The position numbers were made by a program, and so were the translations under genes. Under the pieces are notes generated by a model that saw only the letters and a program-made list of their open reading frames with translations, made no database searches and had not been told where the DNA came from. A stretch of DNA of 64,000 bases from assembly GCF_000014225.1 (NCBI RefSeq), contig NC_008228.1:4588001-4652000 (forward strand), given 5' to 3'. Below, piece after piece: positions 26,296 to 34,098 of this stretch; within the stretch, counting starts at the first letter, position 1, and every line of letters starts with the position of its first letter. Source of the DNA: Paraglaciecola sp. T6c. Lineage in GTDB: Bacteria > Pseudomonadota > Gammaproteobacteria > Enterobacterales > Alteromonadaceae.

Positions 26296-27317
26296 CTAAT
26301 CACCAGTCGCGTTTCAAGTACGACGCTGTCATTGTGATCTTTGTCGAGGAGTAAACGAGTAGCGACCCTGCCCTTTTCTAAGCTTTGCTGACACACAGTG
26401 GTGAGACCAGGCTTACTTCGGTTCGCCTCAGGTATATCGTCAAAACCAGTCACTTGCACTTGTTCTGGTATTGCAATATTCAACTCATTAGCCACTCTTA
26501 GCACGCCGAGCGCAATAACATCACTCATGCATAAAATGACCTCAGGTAACGGGCTAAGGGTCAGCGCTTCCTTGGCAGCTATTTCTGCCATCTCTGGGGT
26601 ATTTAGAGGAATGTGCCAAATTTGGCTAGGGGAAATAGTGAGTTGCTTCTCATCAAATGCACGCAAATACCCCTTTAATCGACTGCGAGAGATTTCTTTT
26701 GATTTAACATGCATATCTTGGTCAGTGAGGCGACAGATACGTTGTGAATCCACCAAACGCAAACCTAATACAGCCACGTTTTTTGGTTCATTAATTAAAG
26801 CATGATTCGCCACGATGAACGCGCCATCTTCATTGTTAATATTGACAGATTCAGCTTCGTGGGTTTCAAAGTCTACAGCAATAATTGGCTTACCAGAGCG
26901 TTTCACTCGGGCAAAAATATCGCCACTGGGTGTGCCATAAAAAATGAAGCCATCAGGCAACGACTCAGCACTGCTGTGCTCTAGCCCGTCTGATTCACTG
27001 GAGAGCAATAAGAGTTGTTTTTTGTTTTCACCCAACACCTCCGCAACCCCCTGTAGCAACTGACTGGCGACCGGATCTGACAGGCTATAACTAATGGAAT
27101 CAGCAAGTACAACAGCAATGACATCTGACCGGCCTTTACGCAATGAGCGAGCAGCAAAGTTAGGGCCGTGATAACCCAGTTCCGCTGACTCGCGAAGGAT
27201 GCGCTCCCGCAATTTAGCGGATAACTGATCCGGGCGATTAAACGCGTTAGACACAGTCGCGGTAGATACCCCGAGTTGCTGTGATACTTGTTTCAGATTA
27301 AGTTTTTTTTTGATGAT
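26280..27317 (-). CDS. LacI-family repressor of the sucrose locus, start codon abnormal
   Basis: About 345 residues. The helix-turn-helix L-K-Q-V-S-Q-Q-L-G-V-S-T-A-T-V-S-N-A-F-N is complete, followed by the hinge and a periplasmic-binding-protein-like effector domain (S-D-V-I-A-V-V-L-A-D; late P-E-Q-V-Q-V-T-G-F-D-D-I-P). No ATG, GTG or TTG lies in frame before the helix-turn-helix. An AAGGG ribosome site (27322-27326) is correctly spaced from two ATC codons (27317 and 27314). The only upstream ATG (27334) is one frame off because of a run of nine A. So it may start at ATC, use slippage on the A run, or be damaged. By position it corresponds to SuxR and should bind the three operator-like sites. 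Confidence 0.8.
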   Translation of the reverse strand: MIKKKLNLKQVSQQLGVSTATVSNAFNRPDQLSAKLRERILRESAELGYHGPNFAARSLRKGRSDVIAVVLADSISYSLSDPVASQLLQGVAEVLGENKKQLLLLSSESDGLEHSSAESLPDGFIFYGTPSGDIFARVKRSGKPIIAVDFETHEAESVNINNEDGAFIVANHALINEPKNVAVLGLRLVDSQRICRLTDQDMHVKSKEISRSRLKGYLRAFDEKQLTISPSQIWHIPLNTPEMAEIAAKEALTLSPLPEVILCMSDVIALGVLRVANELNIAIPEQVQVTGFDDIPEANRSKPGLTTVCQQSLEKGRVATRLLLDKDHNDSVVLETRLVIRASCA

Positions 27318-27766
27318 TTTACCCTTAAGAGCATAGCGTTATTTCAGTTGATGCAGATGAATAAAAAGTCCAAACGAGGCAAAGGCGGTCTCTTCTTTCT
27401 AGTATTTACTTCAGGCTCCATGCCAATAAACCCATCCTGGAGCCTATGACGCGCTACAAAATAACCAATTTCAATCCATTAATGAACATATTTAATAAAC
27501 TCATTTAATGAACAAGGCTATGAAAATCACAACGACGAAGTCCAGACCATAGCGTGTTATTTAGTTGTTATAAAATATTTACAATAAAAAGACAGCGGGT
27601 TACTATAAATCAATCTTAAACGTTTAAGATGCTATTCTGGCTGACTTCAAATACTTGAGAAAGGGTTGTGTACCTTGGATGTCAGCGGCAGTGAGAGAGA
27701 ATTTTCAAATAGCATGATAAACGCAGTAAACGTTAGCTTAGGCAATCAAAGATAGAGGGACGTACA
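27318..27766. other. Divergent control region of repressor and sugar-porter genes
   Basis: 449 bases without a credible gene. It holds operator C, a ribosome site for the repressor gene at its left end and GAGGGA before the porter. Two copies of TTAATGAACA about 25 bases apart lie near 27479 and 27503. No clear promoter hexamers could be assigned. Confidence 0.5.
27613..27630. promoter_or_regulatory. LacI-type operator C (perfect palindrome)
   Basis: ATCTTAAACGTTTAAGAT is an 18-base perfect palindrome centred on CG, the strongest of the three copies in the locus. It lies 137 bases before the sugar-porter start and 296 bases before the repressor's own start, so it could control both directions. 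Confidence 0.85.
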
Positions 27767-29098
27767 GTGAATAAAATCACGTTTTGGGCAATGACGGTCG
27801 CCGTCGCAGGGTTTCTGTTTGGGTTCGACACCGCGGTAATTTCTGGTGCAGATAAGCCAATTCAAACCTTATGGAATACGTCACCACTCTTCCACGGTTT
27901 GTTTATCATGTCGGCAGCATTATGGGGGACAGTAATAGGCGCACTAGGCGGTAACTATCCCTGCGATAAATACGGGCGCAAACCCACCCTAGTAGCTATT
28001 GGTATATTGTATCTAGTCTCTGCCTTGGGTTCTGCTCTTGCTACAGACCCATACACCTTTGCGATATTACGCTTTATTGGCGGCATTGGGGTGGGCATTT
28101 CGTCTATTGCGGTACCCGCTTATATTTCTGAAATAGCACCGGCATCTCATCGAGGCCGCTTGGTCGCGATTTATCAATTTCAAATTGTGTTTGGTATTTT
28201 AATTGCCTTTCTTTCTAACTACGTTCTGTCTGGTCTATTAGACTTTGATTGGCGCATGATGCTTGGTGTGGAAGCCATACCCGCGTTGGCTTACTTGCTG
28301 TTGATATTGAAAGCCCCTGAAAGTCCTCGTTGGTTAATTTTGCATGGAAACGATTCGGTTAAAGCCCAGCAAGTCCTTATATCACTGGGTGAAACGAACA
28401 GTGAAAGCATTGTTAATGAGGTTATTAATGAGAATCAACATAAACGTTCAGGACGTTTATTTAGCACCTCATATCGTTTTCCTATTGTGTTGGCGTTCTT
28501 GCTTGCGGCGTTTAATCAATTATCAGGCATCAATTTTATTATTTACTACGCGCCCAGAGTTTTTGAGCTAGCCGGGCTAGACACAAGCGCCTCGCTGCTG
28601 TCGGGCACAGGGATTGGTGTGATAAACCTACTTTTTACCTTTGTTGGGATTTACTTGATTGATCGAGTAGGTCGAAAAACACTTATGTATGCAGGCTCGT
28701 TAGGTTACATCATGTCACTTGCAGTGGTGACGTGGGCGTTTTATTCAGAGCAAGGCGGGATGATGGTTGTGTTTTTCGTATTTACCTTTATTGCCTCCCA
28801 TGCAATTGGTCAGGGCGCCGTAATCTGGGTATTTATTGCTGAAATATTTCCCAACAAGGTACGCTCAAAAGGACAGTCACTTGGCAGTGGTACGCACTGG
28901 ATTTTTGCAGCCTTAATCACCCTGTTTATGCCATATTTTCTATCAGAATATGCTCCAAGTACTGTATTCGCGTTTTTCACTTTTATGATGGTTCTACAAC
29001 TCATATTTGTATTTATATTAATGCCTGAAACGAAGGGGAAATCCCTAGAAGCACTTTCAGCGATACTCACTAAGTCAACAAAGGAGAGTCAACAATGA
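27767..29098 (+). CDS. Sugar/H+ symporter (MFS sugar-porter family)
   Basis: 443 residues from a GTG, with GAGGGA upstream. The sugar-porter signatures are clear. An N-terminal F-G-F-D-T-A-V-I-S-G near residue 19 is followed by D-K-Y-G-R-K-P-T near 67 and P-E-S-P-R-W-L near 187. Q-L-S-G-I-N lies near 250, and P-E-T-K-G-K-S-L-E near the end. These match the XylE/GLUT-type proton-coupled monosaccharide carriers. Twelve helices are expected. The stop overlaps the next ATG (ATGA), coupling it to the GH32 gene. Together they suggest import of fructose or glucose released outside the inner membrane. The exact sugar is inferred. Confidence 0.9.
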   Translation: MNKITFWAMTVAVAGFLFGFDTAVISGADKPIQTLWNTSPLFHGLFIMSAALWGTVIGALGGNYPCDKYGRKPTLVAIGILYLVSALGSALATDPYTFAILRFIGGIGVGISSIAVPAYISEIAPASHRGRLVAIYQFQIVFGILIAFLSNYVLSGLLDFDWRMMLGVEAIPALAYLLLILKAPESPRWLILHGNDSVKAQQVLISLGETNSESIVNEVINENQHKRSGRLFSTSYRFPIVLAFLLAAFNQLSGINFIIYYAPRVFELAGLDTSASLLSGTGIGVINLLFTFVGIYLIDRVGRKTLMYAGSLGYIMSLAVVTWAFYSEQGGMMVVFFVFTFIASHAIGQGAVIWVFIAEIFPNKVRSKGQSLGSGTHWIFAALITLFMPYFLSEYAPSTVFAFFTFMMVLQLIFVFILMPETKGKSLEALSAILTKSTKESQQ

Positions 29099-30690
29099 AG
29101 ACGGTTATGTTAGGCCTAATGGCTAGCGTATTACTCGGATGTTCAGGCCAGTCATCCACAAATCCAGCATCTGAACGTGTCAATTCGGATAGCAGTATGC
29201 AAAGTAACGAAAAACACCGACCAAACTTTCATTTTTCGCCCCCCGCCAACTGGATGAACGACCCAAATGGCATGGTGTATTACGCGGGCGAATATCACTT
29301 ATTTTACCAGTACCACCCGGGGTCAACCATTTGGGGCCCCATGCACTGGGGACATGCGGTTAGCAAAGACATGCTGAATTGGCAGCACCTTCCAGTTGCA
29401 TTATATCCAGATGAATTAGGCACTATTTTTTCAGGTAGCGTAGTGGTTGACTGGGAAAACACATCCGGATTGGGCACAAAAGACAACCCTCCTATGGTTG
29501 CGCTATTCACCTACCATGATGTTGCAGGAGAACAAGCAGGAACGCTCGACTTTCAAACCCAAGGGCTAGCGTTTAGTTTGGACAAAGGCCGAACATGGAC
29601 TAAATATAGTCAAAATCCAGTGATGAAAAACCCTGGTTTAAAGGATTACCGTGACCCGAAAGTATCTTGGTACGCCCCACAGAAAAAATGGATTATGGCA
29701 TTGGCGCAAGGCGATAATATTGGCTTTCACTCATCGAAAAATCTGATCGACTGGCAAGCTGAAAGTACATTTGGCGAAAAAATAGGAGCCCATGGCGGCG
29801 TATGGGAATGCCCTGATTTGTTGGAGATGACAATTACCAGTACGGGTGAGACAAAGCACGTATTACTGGTGAGCTTAGTCCCAGGGGCACCCAACGGAGG
29901 TTCAGGTACCCAATATTTTGTGGGTGACTTTGACGGGAGTAAATTCACCGTTGATCCTGAATTCTCTGAGCGTTTAGAGCAAAAAGAAGCTATATGGCTT
30001 GATTACGGCACAGACAACTATGCCGGCGTCACATTCTCTAATGTGCCAGATACGGACGGGCGCACGTTATTTATGGGTTGGATGAACAACTGGCTTTACG
30101 CAAGAGACGTCCCTACCGATGCATGGCGTGGCAGTATGACAACTCCGCGTAACCTAGTGTTACAAGAGACGGCACTAGGCCCACTTCTTTTCTCTCAACC
30201 CATCACTGAACTTCACAATATAAGCCATCAAGTCGCACAGCTTAATAATGTTGAAGTAAGCAGCGACACTGATTTATCTGCATTACTCGGTCCAATAGAG
30301 GAATCGCACCGCGTCACTATGAAGGTGAAAAGGCAAGGCGCGAATACATTGTCGTTAGATTACAAAAATAACGACGAACTGCTTTCAATACGCCTTGATG
30401 TAAACGCCGGTACTGTAACGATCGATCGTGCAAAATCTGGTGAGACAGAATTTGAAGAACATTTTGCCAACCAACAAGTGGGTGTAATTCGTGCTGGATT
30501 AGACACCTACTCGTTCGATATCATTTATGACAAGGCATCAATCGAACTGTTCGTTAATGACGGAGAGTTGTCGATGACAGCGCTTGCTTTCCCGTCAACG
30601 CCGTACAATGAAATTACGTTTTCAGCCGATGGACAAGCCCTAATCGAGCACATCAGTCTGGACAACCTCACGGCGCAACAAGCCAAGTAG
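29095..30690 (+). CDS. GH32 fructosidase lipoprotein (sucrose/levan hydrolase)
   Basis: 531 residues. A lipoprotein signal (M-L-G-L-M-A-S-V-L-L-G-C, lipid-attached Cys16) places it in the periplasm or on the outer membrane. The five-bladed GH32 domain carries the three catalytic motifs: W-M-N-D-P-N-G with nucleophile Asp56, Y-R-D-P with Asp187, and E-C-P-D with acid/base Glu238. The C-terminal part (from about 370) is the beta-sandwich of the family. It cuts terminal beta-fructosyl bonds in sucrose, inulin or levan; which one cannot be told. Its start overlaps the stop of the sugar porter, so cleavage and hexose uptake are coupled. A terminator follows. Confidence 0.92.
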   Translation: MKTVMLGLMASVLLGCSGQSSTNPASERVNSDSSMQSNEKHRPNFHFSPPANWMNDPNGMVYYAGEYHLFYQYHPGSTIWGPMHWGHAVSKDMLNWQHLPVALYPDELGTIFSGSVVVDWENTSGLGTKDNPPMVALFTYHDVAGEQAGTLDFQTQGLAFSLDKGRTWTKYSQNPVMKNPGLKDYRDPKVSWYAPQKKWIMALAQGDNIGFHSSKNLIDWQAESTFGEKIGAHGGVWECPDLLEMTITSTGETKHVLLVSLVPGAPNGGSGTQYFVGDFDGSKFTVDPEFSERLEQKEAIWLDYGTDNYAGVTFSNVPDTDGRTLFMGWMNNWLYARDVPTDAWRGSMTTPRNLVLQETALGPLLFSQPITELHNISHQVAQLNNVEVSSDTDLSALLGPIEESHRVTMKVKRQGANTLSLDYKNNDELLSIRLDVNAGTVTIDRAKSGETEFEEHFANQQVGVIRAGLDTYSFDIIYDKASIELFVNDGELSMTALAFPSTPYNEITFSADGQALIEHISLDNLTAQQAK

Positions 30691-30706
30691 CCCTGAATAT
30701 TTGATC

Positions 30707-30745
30707 AAACCCACATACGTTGATACCTCACTATGTGGGTTTATT
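30707..30745 (+). terminator. Terminator of the porter-GH32 operon
   Basis: AAACCCACATA pairs with TATGTGGGTTT, an 11-bp stem that ends in TTTATT. It starts 16 bases after the GH32 stop. Confidence 0.85.
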
Positions 30746-30895
30746 CAGGTCTTTACTGACCATTGATTTCGACTTAGCAGCCGCTTCAACATTATCCCCC
30801 CTCCTTTACTTATACTCTTCTATAAAGAAAATAACATTGCTCCTTGCTAGGAGGTGAAGCAAGCTAGAGACTCATACGCAACAATGAGAATACGC

Positions 30896-31558
30896 ATGCT
30901 TAAATTATATGGATTCGACGTCAGTAACTACTTCAATATGATCAAATTGGCCCTTGCACACAAAGAATTAGATTACGAAGTGGTTACCGTTTACCCCAAC
31001 CAAGAGCCTGAATTTTTAGCCAAAAGCCCCATGGGCAAAGTCCCTGCGCTAGAAACTGAAGACGGCATCATTGTTGAAACCAATATCATTTTGGAATATC
31101 TCGATGCTAAGTATCCTGATAAACCGCTCTACCCAGCAGATCCTTTCGCTCAAGCCAGAGTAAAAGAGTTGGTCAAATTTATAGAGCTATATTTAGAGCT
31201 ACCTGCCCGCCGCTGTCACCCTGAAGCCTTTTTTGGTGGCAAAGTCAGCGATGAAACACGCAAAGAAGTGAAGCGCGCCCTTTTCAGAGGCATGACAGGT
31301 TTAAACAGACTTGCCTCTTTCTCGCCTTATGTGGCAGGTGATGAATTTAGCGCTGCGGATATTATGTTCTTATACAGCGTGGACTTAGCCTCTGGTGTCG
31401 CTTACAAATTGTTCGACATTGATTTATTGGATGGCTCACAAGGCGCTAAGAACCTAATGGCTAAACTGAACGAATTACCCGAAGTGCAGAAAATTGCGGC
31501 AGACCGCAAAGTCGCAAATAAAGCGTTTGTGGAATATGTAACAAGTTTTCAAAAATAA
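30896..31558 (+). CDS. Glutathione S-transferase family protein
   Basis: About 220 residues from the ATG at 30896 (M-L-K-L-Y-G); ATG at 30884 and GTG at 30854 are also in frame. The N-terminal thioredoxin-like domain has S-P-M-G-K-V-P-A-L, carrying the cis-Pro, and the glutathione-binding E-T-N-I-I-L-E-Y-L. The helical C-terminal domain shows the usual F-S-A-A-D-I-M. Such enzymes conjugate glutathione or act as peroxidases in the cytoplasm. It is a single gene. An AGGAGG lies at 30849 but is too far from the favoured starts to be its ribosome site. Confidence 0.85.
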   Translation: MLKLYGFDVSNYFNMIKLALAHKELDYEVVTVYPNQEPEFLAKSPMGKVPALETEDGIIVETNIILEYLDAKYPDKPLYPADPFAQARVKELVKFIELYLELPARRCHPEAFFGGKVSDETRKEVKRALFRGMTGLNRLASFSPYVAGDEFSAADIMFLYSVDLASGVAYKLFDIDLLDGSQGAKNLMAKLNELPEVQKIAADRKVANKAFVEYVTSFQK

Positions 31559-31573
31559 AGCGTGATAAACGGT

Positions 31574-31598
31574 AGGAAGATTACCCAATCTTCCTTTA
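31574..31598 (+). terminator. Likely terminator after the GST gene
   Basis: AGGAAGATT and AATCTTCCT form a 9-bp stem with a 4-base loop, 15 bases after the stop, followed by only two further T. Moderate support. Confidence 0.5.
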
Positions 31599-31627
31599 CC
31601 ATATAAGGCTCATATAGGAGTACAACG

Positions 31628-31822
31628 ATGAGCCTTACATCAAATGCCGAATTCAGCTGTCCATACTGCATGGAAATCAATGATATAGAAATTGATCAAG
31701 ACAACGATGTTAATCAACAGCAAATCGTAGATTGTCAGGTGTGTTGTAGTCCTATAGAAATCCTCATTACCCAAGACAGTGATAACGACTTCATTATTCA
31801 CGCCCGAACCGACAGCGAATAG
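31628..31822 (+). CDS. CPXCG-motif cysteine-rich protein
   Basis: 64 residues with two Cys pairs, C-P-Y-C near residue 11 and C-Q-V-C-C near 38, separated by an acidic stretch, then an Asp-rich end. This is the CPXCG family of small probable zinc-ribbon proteins common in gammaproteobacteria. The role is unknown. A GGAG ribosome site precedes the ATG. It may share a transcript with the next two genes. Confidence 0.88.
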   Translation: MSLTSNAEFSCPYCMEINDIEIDQDNDVNQQQIVDCQVCCSPIEILITQDSDNDFIIHARTDSE

Positions 31823-31848
31823 CCTGTTTTTTAATACGGAGTTCTACT

Positions 31849-32205
31849 TTGATTGATATTTTCCATGCGTCAGACTCTTTACGACGTAAATTACACACCA
31901 TAGACAATGAACGCGACTTGATGCAGCTCGTCATGAAAAATTTGAGTCAGTATCGATTCGCGACTCGTGTCGAGCATAGCGAATTGGATATCGCGTTTGC
32001 CGCCTCTGGCGGGCCTAGCCATTTTGCTAATGGTGACGCAACTGATATCTCTTGCACACCTGTTGTGAGCCGTCCGACACAATTCAATGACATTTTACTT
32101 GAGCGTCAAACAGGGTATATCAACCTCTCAACCCCAGCGGGTTTTATTCCTTTAGTTGACGCAGTAGAGCGTAATGGCTTCTTGCATAAAAAACTTCTTA
32201 GCTAG
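31849..32205 (+). CDS. Small protein of unknown family
   Basis: 118 residues from a TTG preceded by CGGAG. I do not recognise a domain. The N-terminal 50 residues look helical and charged, and the rest is mixed, with G-G-P-S-H-F-A-N-G-D in the middle and S-T-P-A-G-F-I-P-L-V-D later. No signal peptide or membrane helix. It lies 26 bases after the CPXCG gene and overlaps the start of the transglutaminase-like gene by 32 bases in another frame, which suggests translational coupling and supports it as a real gene. Confidence 0.55.
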   Translation: MIDIFHASDSLRRKLHTIDNERDLMQLVMKNLSQYRFATRVEHSELDIAFAASGGPSHFANGDATDISCTPVVSRPTQFNDILLERQTGYINLSTPAGFIPLVDAVERNGFLHKKLLS

Positions 32206-33217
32206 GAAGTTTACTGCGCGCGCACGTAAAAGCGGTTTAGCCAACCGCTTTGTGGCTAGGCATGTAAAATGTCTATTGGCCTTTTTCATGTCGATAACCG
32301 TTTTATCTGTCAGTCCTATTCACTTTGCCCACGGCGAGCAAATAAGCTTTAGTAAAAACACCCTCGAAAACGATATCCAGTTGAGCTACAAATGGCGCGA
32401 TAAGGACCAAGAGATACATCAGTTTTCGTTCACTTTGCCCCTAGACGACATCAACACTTCGCATCACAAACGCTTTGTACCTGAGCAGGTCACTCGCTAT
32501 CAGCAAATTGCCATGCTTAAAGAGCGCAACAAAATCGACGCCAAAGAAGCACGCATTGACATAAAGCGCATAGGGGAAACGCTGCAGATCAGTGTGAGAA
32601 GTCGCTCTGAAGAATCAGCAAAAAAGTATCAAAAACAATTGCTGCAAGTAAAGGATGACGCATTCGAGCAATATTTAACGGATCACTACTATGCGCGGTT
32701 CAGTGATTACCTTAGTCAGGAGGGCATCAAACCGGACCATTTGCGTTACATCAAGGAAAATCAGGAAGTACTAAAGCCATTTGCCGAAGCTATGTATGCT
32801 GAAGCGTCTGAACGCGGAGATACGCGGGCGTTTTTGAACTTACTGTTAGGTTGGTTACAGAGTATTCCTTACGATGATTTAGAAAGCCGCGTTTCTTCCA
32901 ATGGCGCTGGGTTTTCGCCCCCGTTAACGTTACTAAGTCATAATCGTGGCGACTGCGACAGCAAATCTGTGTTGATGGCGAGCGTGATACGCGCTCTGTT
33001 TCCAAAAATCGAGTTAGTGATGCTGTACTTACCCAACCATGCGTTATTAGGCATAGGAGTTCCCGCTAAAAAGGATGAAAGAAGCATGCAAATAAACGAT
33101 GAGGCATATTTATTAATGGAGCCAACAGGCCCAGCGCTATTTTCGTTAAATGAAACCGCCCCAAGTAGCCAGCGCTTTCTCGATACAGGTATGTATAGTT
33201 ATGAAGTCATTCCTTAG
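32174..33217 (+). CDS. Transglutaminase-like exported or membrane-anchored protein
   Basis: 347 residues. After a basic start there is a hydrophobic segment (about 32-51, C-L-L-A-F-F-M-S-I-T-V-L-S-V), a signal peptide or anchor. The C-terminal part holds a transglutaminase/cysteine-protease-like core: Cys in R-G-D-C-D-S-K-S, His in P-N-H-A-L-L-G and acidic residue in L-M-E-P-T-G-P. The whole triad order is as expected. It probably acts on proteins or peptides in the periplasm, but the substrate is unknown. The start lies inside the preceding small gene. Confidence 0.75.
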   Translation: MASCIKNFLARKFTARARKSGLANRFVARHVKCLLAFFMSITVLSVSPIHFAHGEQISFSKNTLENDIQLSYKWRDKDQEIHQFSFTLPLDDINTSHHKRFVPEQVTRYQQIAMLKERNKIDAKEARIDIKRIGETLQISVRSRSEESAKKYQKQLLQVKDDAFEQYLTDHYYARFSDYLSQEGIKPDHLRYIKENQEVLKPFAEAMYAEASERGDTRAFLNLLLGWLQSIPYDDLESRVSSNGAGFSPPLTLLSHNRGDCDSKSVLMASVIRALFPKIELVMLYLPNHALLGIGVPAKKDERSMQINDEAYLLMEPTGPALFSLNETAPSSQRFLDTGMYSYEVIP

Positions 33218-33352
33218 GCTTATGCTGACGCTAATACGATAAATCCCGATGTTTACATGAATAACCTAACATTTGATAATTGCCATGTGCTTAGCTGCAT
33301 CTGTGAGTTATATCTAACCTGCATCACTATGTTAATAAATGAGTAAGCCTTT

Positions 33353-34021
33353 ATGACCCCATACGATATCGCTCTTTTGATCCATATTTTACTTTTTTGC
33401 TACTGGCTGGGCGGTGACGTCGGGGTTTTTTACTCGAGTCAATTTGTCGTCGACAGCAAACTCAGCAGAGAAACGCGTCTGACTGCGGCCAAAATCATGC
33501 TTGGTTGCGATTTAATCCCTAAAATATGTATGAGTTTGATGCTCACGGTGGGGGGCATACTTGCTCATTACTTAGGCATCGAGCATGAACTTTGGCAGTT
33601 AATAGGAATCATATTGCTTGGTCCCTTATGGCTGAGCATGGTGTTAGTACTGCACTACAAGCACAACGCTAACTATATCCCCTTGCTAACCAAAGTGGAT
33701 TACTTATTTCGTTGGGCCATGATTGCGGCATTAGTGACCTCAAGCATATACACCTATAACACAGGGCGTTTAGCTGACAACCCTTGGATAATCATTAAGT
33801 TACTGGGCTTCGCGTTTTTAATTTTTTGCGGACTAATGATACGTATCAATCTAAAAGAGTTCTCAATTACCTACGCTAAAATGTTGCAAGACTCCCACGA
33901 TGATGCAGACAATCTGCAAATGGTTCGTAGCCTTAGAAGGGTTAAACCTTGGGTGGTCACAATATGGCTAGTGCTTATATTTGAGGCTTACGTAGGAATA
34001 GCAAAACCCTTTATGGGTTAA
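33353..34021 (+). CDS. Integral membrane protein of unknown function
   Basis: 222 residues, with six to seven hydrophobic segments (about 6-24, 52-73, 80-101, 120-137, 145-163 and 200-217). A His near the start of helix 1 (L-L-I-H-I-L-L-F) and another in H-Y-K-H-N recall the heme- or copper-associated CopD/DUF2269-type membrane proteins, but I cannot confirm a family. No partner gene is evident. It is followed by a strong terminator. Confidence 0.7.
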   Translation: MTPYDIALLIHILLFCYWLGGDVGVFYSSQFVVDSKLSRETRLTAAKIMLGCDLIPKICMSLMLTVGGILAHYLGIEHELWQLIGIILLGPLWLSMVLVLHYKHNANYIPLLTKVDYLFRWAMIAALVTSSIYTYNTGRLADNPWIIIKLLGFAFLIFCGLMIRINLKEFSITYAKMLQDSHDDADNLQMVRSLRRVKPWVVTIWLVLIFEAYVGIAKPFMG

Positions 34022-34046
34022 CACCAATCCTGCCAATCTCAAGCGT

Positions 34047-34079
34047 AAAAAAACCGCCGATTGACTGGCGGTTTTTTTT
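34047..34079. terminator. Bidirectional terminator
   Basis: Seven A, then CCGCC-(loop GATTGACT)-GGCGG, then eight T. It lies between two convergent genes, the membrane protein (plus) and the PhoH gene (minus), and works in both directions. Confidence 0.92.
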
Positions 34080-34098
34080 GTTCAGTGACTGGATTTTT

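Noticed and set aside
27303-27311. Run of nine T on the plus strand as a terminator
   Set aside because: No hairpin precedes it and no plus-strand gene ends there; it is the A run of the minus-strand repressor gene.
30849-30856. AGGAGG with overlapping GTG as the start of the GST gene
   Set aside because: The GTG lies inside the ribosome-site-like sequence and adds 14 residues before the conserved GST start; the ATG at 30896 fits the fold better.
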